This document shows, one piece after another, positions 22,163 to 24,527 of a DNA stretch of 24,527 bases. The notes under the pieces were generated by a model. That model was not told the DNA's origin and made no database searches. It saw only the letters and a program-made list of their open reading frames with translations. The first letter of the stretch is position 1; each line of letters starts with the position of its first letter. Origin of the DNA: Lactifluus volemus (lineage: Eukaryota; Basidiomycota; Agaricomycetes; Russulales; Russulaceae); assembly GCA_022376515.1 (NCBI GenBank), contig WTXI01000452.1, positions 1 to 24,527 on the forward strand, written 5' to 3'. The position numbers and the translations under genes were made by a program.

Positions 22163-22224
22163 GATGAAGATGGAGAGGTAGGTAAGGTATTGCCGGGCCG
22201 GAGAGTGTTGTCCTCATCTCGTTC
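22163..22224. promoter_or_regulatory. 62-bp bidirectional promoter between NDUFS5 and the GET5-like gene
   Basis: Only 62 bases separate the two divergent start codons, so the transcription starts and leaders of both genes must fit here or overlap. It contains polypyrimidine/purine runs and no TATA box. Co-expression is an inference from the arrangement. Confidence 0.55.
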
Positions 22225-23282
22225 ATGTCAGATCAAACAGCAGAGCATGCGTTTGTCAAGGCGTTCGTCAACATACTCGGCTCACAACCAGTCACCTTTG
22301 ATAATGACTTTCAAGAACAGCCCGCCAACACCCTGAAGAGGGTTCCCGTCCTTTCGGTGTGTCTTACCAGCAAGCAATCACAGCTTTATAACCTCTCGAC
22401 CGTTTACTCAGTTGCGTGATTTATCCAGGTTGAAGTCCCCCATCCTCCCGAGTTGAAAAGGGAAGACGTGGCACCGTCCGGTAAGCCCGCCCTCGGCACT
22501 ACCCAGACCTTTTGACAATTTGCTCGGTTTTTTAGCGCCGGATACACTCGAGGTCACTTTCAAGTCTTCCAAACCGTCGTTTTCCATCACCATACCCGTA
22601 TCGCCCACAGACTCCATATCCACTATCAAAACTCAAATTTCAGCTCAACCTCGCGCCCCTCCCGCCGATACCCAGAGACTTCTCTTCAAGGGCAAAGCGT
22701 TGGCGGATGCCAAACTGCTGAAAGAGTACAACATCCAAACAGGTGACACGATCAACCTCATGGTCAAACCGGGCATCATCGACTGGGATCCTACCAAAGA
22801 TCCTGCGGCTTCGGAATCACCCCCCACTCAACTGTTTGCGGGAACGCCTGCCGAGACGGCGTCGTTGATCCCCAACCCTCCGCAGAAGAAACGTACCCAT
22901 AACCGCATCCCGTCCGTCGTCCTCTCCACACCACCATCGCCATTGCAAAAGCCCCAGGACATCCAACTCGTCGACGCCGATGGATTTATGCTCTCCGCCG
23001 ATATGCCAACCGAACCTACCATTCCCCATACCACTTACCGCACCACTGTATCCCAACCGGAATACTGGGAGAAGCTATTGACTTTTCTCAGGTTCAGCCT
23101 CTATATATCACTGTTTTCAAAACTGGAACCTGACTTTTGTATTTAGGAGCGAGTTTCCCAACAGAGGAGACTTGTCGATCGCCTTTGAAGACTATCTCGC
23201 CGCTAGTAAGGGTGTACTGACGGCGAGCGAGATCGCCAAGATCCGTGATCATGTTGGTGTAAGGGGCATGGCTGGAACTTGA
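22225..23282 (+). CDS. GET5/UBL4-like ubiquitin-like protein of the tail-anchored insertion pathway
   Basis: Predicted cytosolic partner of Get4 and Sgt2 that helps hand tail-anchored proteins to the Get3 ATPase. It has 291 residues. Exons are 22225-22356, 22429-22480, 22536-23091 and 23147-23282, all GT-AG, with no frame errors. The N-terminal segment (AFVKAFVNILGSQPVTF ... VEVPHPPEL) resembles the Get4-binding N-domain of fungal Get5. Residues 66-141 form a ubiquitin-like fold (LEVTF, DSISTIKTQI, QRLLFKGKAL, LLKEYNIQTGDTINLMV) without a C-terminal Gly-Gly, so it is not a conjugated modifier. A Pro-rich linker is followed by EFPNRGDLSIAFEDYLAASK, a small C-terminal helix region. Assignment to GET5 rests on the N-domain plus UBL arrangement; another UBL adaptor is possible. 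Confidence 0.85.
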
Positions 23283-23600
23283 CGGGTGTGATGCGGCATC
23301 AAAGGCTACTTACCGTTTCTCGAGCAGTTTTTTTCTACGTCCACTTTTCCTTGTGAACACATGTTAGATTCCCATCGCATGGTCCTTATGTCATCGGTTC
23401 GACAAACACGTTGCAGGAGAGCATACCAATGAAAAAGTGCATATGAATTTCTCAACCTCGGCTTAACGTACAACGACAACATGAGTTGCCCGGCCTACAA
23501 AATCAATTAACATTCTTTAACGTCTCATTTTGCTTCTTTCAGCATGTGGTTGTATGGCTGTTCTGAAATTTGTTTCGTCACTTCTACAACCACACATTGT
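23283..23600. other. Convergent intergenic region
   Basis: These 318 bp separate the stop codons of the GET5-like gene and the hydroquinone reductase and must carry both 3' untranslated regions. Nothing else was recognised. Confidence 0.6.
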
Positions 23601-24527
23601 TTACAACGGCTCGATGTGAGGAATTGGGCCAAGGGGAACAATTCGACTGGGATTGACCTGTGTACCAAGTCAGTCTCGTGAGGCCCTCTTCCTCACCAAC
23701 AAAACTGGAACATACGTGCGTGTGCGACCAATAGTAGTGAGTTTTTATATGGTCAAAGTTGGTGGTGGACCGGAAAGCATCGTTCTGCCAATACAACCTG
23801 CGCATCCAACTAAAACAAAGGTTGAGTACAACGAGGGATAGAAGAGATGGGAAAAAAACTTGCAGATGGATGTTAGGATAGCCGTGACGGATGGTTCGAA
23901 TGTTGCACTTGAAATGGCCGACATAAACGGGATCGAATCGGATCTGGGCAATCGGAGGATTAGCATCCCGTGTAATATGAGCAGCCGATTAGGCAAGATG
24001 CTGACGATGGTCACGAAGAGTCGGATATCAGCCTCAGTCAGGCGATCACCGATGAGGTAGGTCCGATCCTTCAGCATAGCTTCAATACGATCGAGAGCCT
24101 CAAAATGGATGTGACAGCGGTGCGATATGCCGAGGGAGTTTTCGCGAAACCAGACTTGTAAACGCCATCTGACAACGAGGTGATTTTTATTCAATAGAAG
24201 GAAGGGGGTGTGCGCTGCAACGCACTGTTGATCTGGTCATAGACCCACTCGTTGACCCATCAATCTCCTTTCGAAGCTCTCCGGGATAAAAATCGAGCCT
24301 TGCCCTTTCCTCGGGGAGAATCACGTTGAACTCGGTATTGAGCATGCGGATGATCTCCGACGACTCGTTGTTCACGATCGTGTGCGCCTTCTTGTCCCAA
24401 AGCACCGGCACGGTGAAACGACCAGAATAGTTGGGGTCCGCACGGAGGTAGAGATCTTTGACATGCTGAGACTGGTAGAAGGGTCGACGTCCGCGTCAGG
24501 GAACGGGTCGACGGAAGCAAACGGCCA
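23601..24527 (-). CDS. Glutathionyl-hydroquinone reductase (xi-class GST, ECM4/YqjG family), 5' end cut by window
   Basis: Reduces glutathionyl-(chloro)hydroquinones, releasing GSSG and hydroquinone; usually cytosolic. Only the part after the catalytic Cys-Pro motif is in the window. Minus-strand exons are 24527-24226, 24168-24006, 23943-23860, 23809-23716 and 23657-23601 (stop TAA). Diagnostic stretches in order are [44 protein letters not shown] (glutathione site), [63 protein letters not shown] and [18 protein letters not shown]. One-base losses are needed to keep frame at about 24482, 24256 and 24102, and the junction at 23860 also seems off by one. It could be a decaying copy or uncorrected sequence. 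Confidence 0.9.

Noticed and set aside
1..24527. CRISPR arrays, bacterial operons, phage or insertion elements
   Set aside because: No regularly spaced repeats, no Shine-Dalgarno-linked gene strings and no transposase or integrase motifs. The intron-rich genes show a eukaryotic nuclear genome.

Overview
This window looks like nuclear DNA from a filamentous basidiomycete, probably an Agaricomycete. Genes are cut by many short introns (mostly 46-77 nt, GT-AG, with CTNAC-like branch sites), coding density is high on both strands, and several products have a basidiomycete flavour, such as the full-length ABCC pump with [12 protein letters not shown] in its second nucleotide-binding domain and the SH3-PX-BAR sorting nexin. 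No bacterial operons, CRISPR arrays, rRNA or tRNA genes were seen.

Layout. Bases 1-4180 hold no gene I can defend, only short plus-strand stretches that read like decayed coding sequence. An aldo/keto reductase (+, 4278-5557, eight exons) converges on an old-yellow-enzyme-like flavin oxidoreductase (-, 7531-5791, four exons). The flavoenzyme is divergent, across 143 bp, from an SNX9-type SH3-PX-BAR protein (+, 7675-10454, nine exons). A gene-free 0.6 kb follows, then a large ABCC/MRP-type transporter (-, about 17972-11063, roughly 40 exons including micro-exons of 7 and 8 nt). After about 1 kb of intergenic DNA comes a G-patch protein (-, 21574-18939), then NDUFS5, the 15 kDa subunit of complex I (-, 22162-21649). 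NDUFS5 is head-to-head, 62 bp apart, with a GET5/UBL4-like protein (+, 22225-23282). Last is the 3' part of a glutathionyl-hydroquinone reductase (-, 24527-23601, running off the right edge).

How the genes relate. There is no operon-like logic. Four genes (aldo/keto reductase, flavin oxidoreductase, MRP-type pump, glutathionyl-hydroquinone reductase) fit quinone, enone or xenobiotic metabolism with export of glutathione conjugates. This is only a loose neighbourhood interrupted by housekeeping genes (complex I subunit, tail-anchored protein insertion, endosomal sorting nexin).

The strongest anomaly is uneven reading-frame integrity. Coding sequence at 4.2-12.1 kb and 19.8-23.3 kb is free of frameshifts. 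The transporter between 12.15 and 17.5 kb, the 3' third of the G-patch gene, and the hydroquinone reductase carry about 30 one-base shifts. Nearly all are losses, and nearly all fall where a one-base change in a short homopolymer would restore a well-conserved protein. Either these blocks are unpolished assembly or the genes are very young pseudogenes. I found no convincing new biological system. The best biological leads are the micro-exons, two GC-AG introns, paired SUMO-interaction-like motifs on the G-patch protein, and a probable membrane tail on the flavoenzyme.
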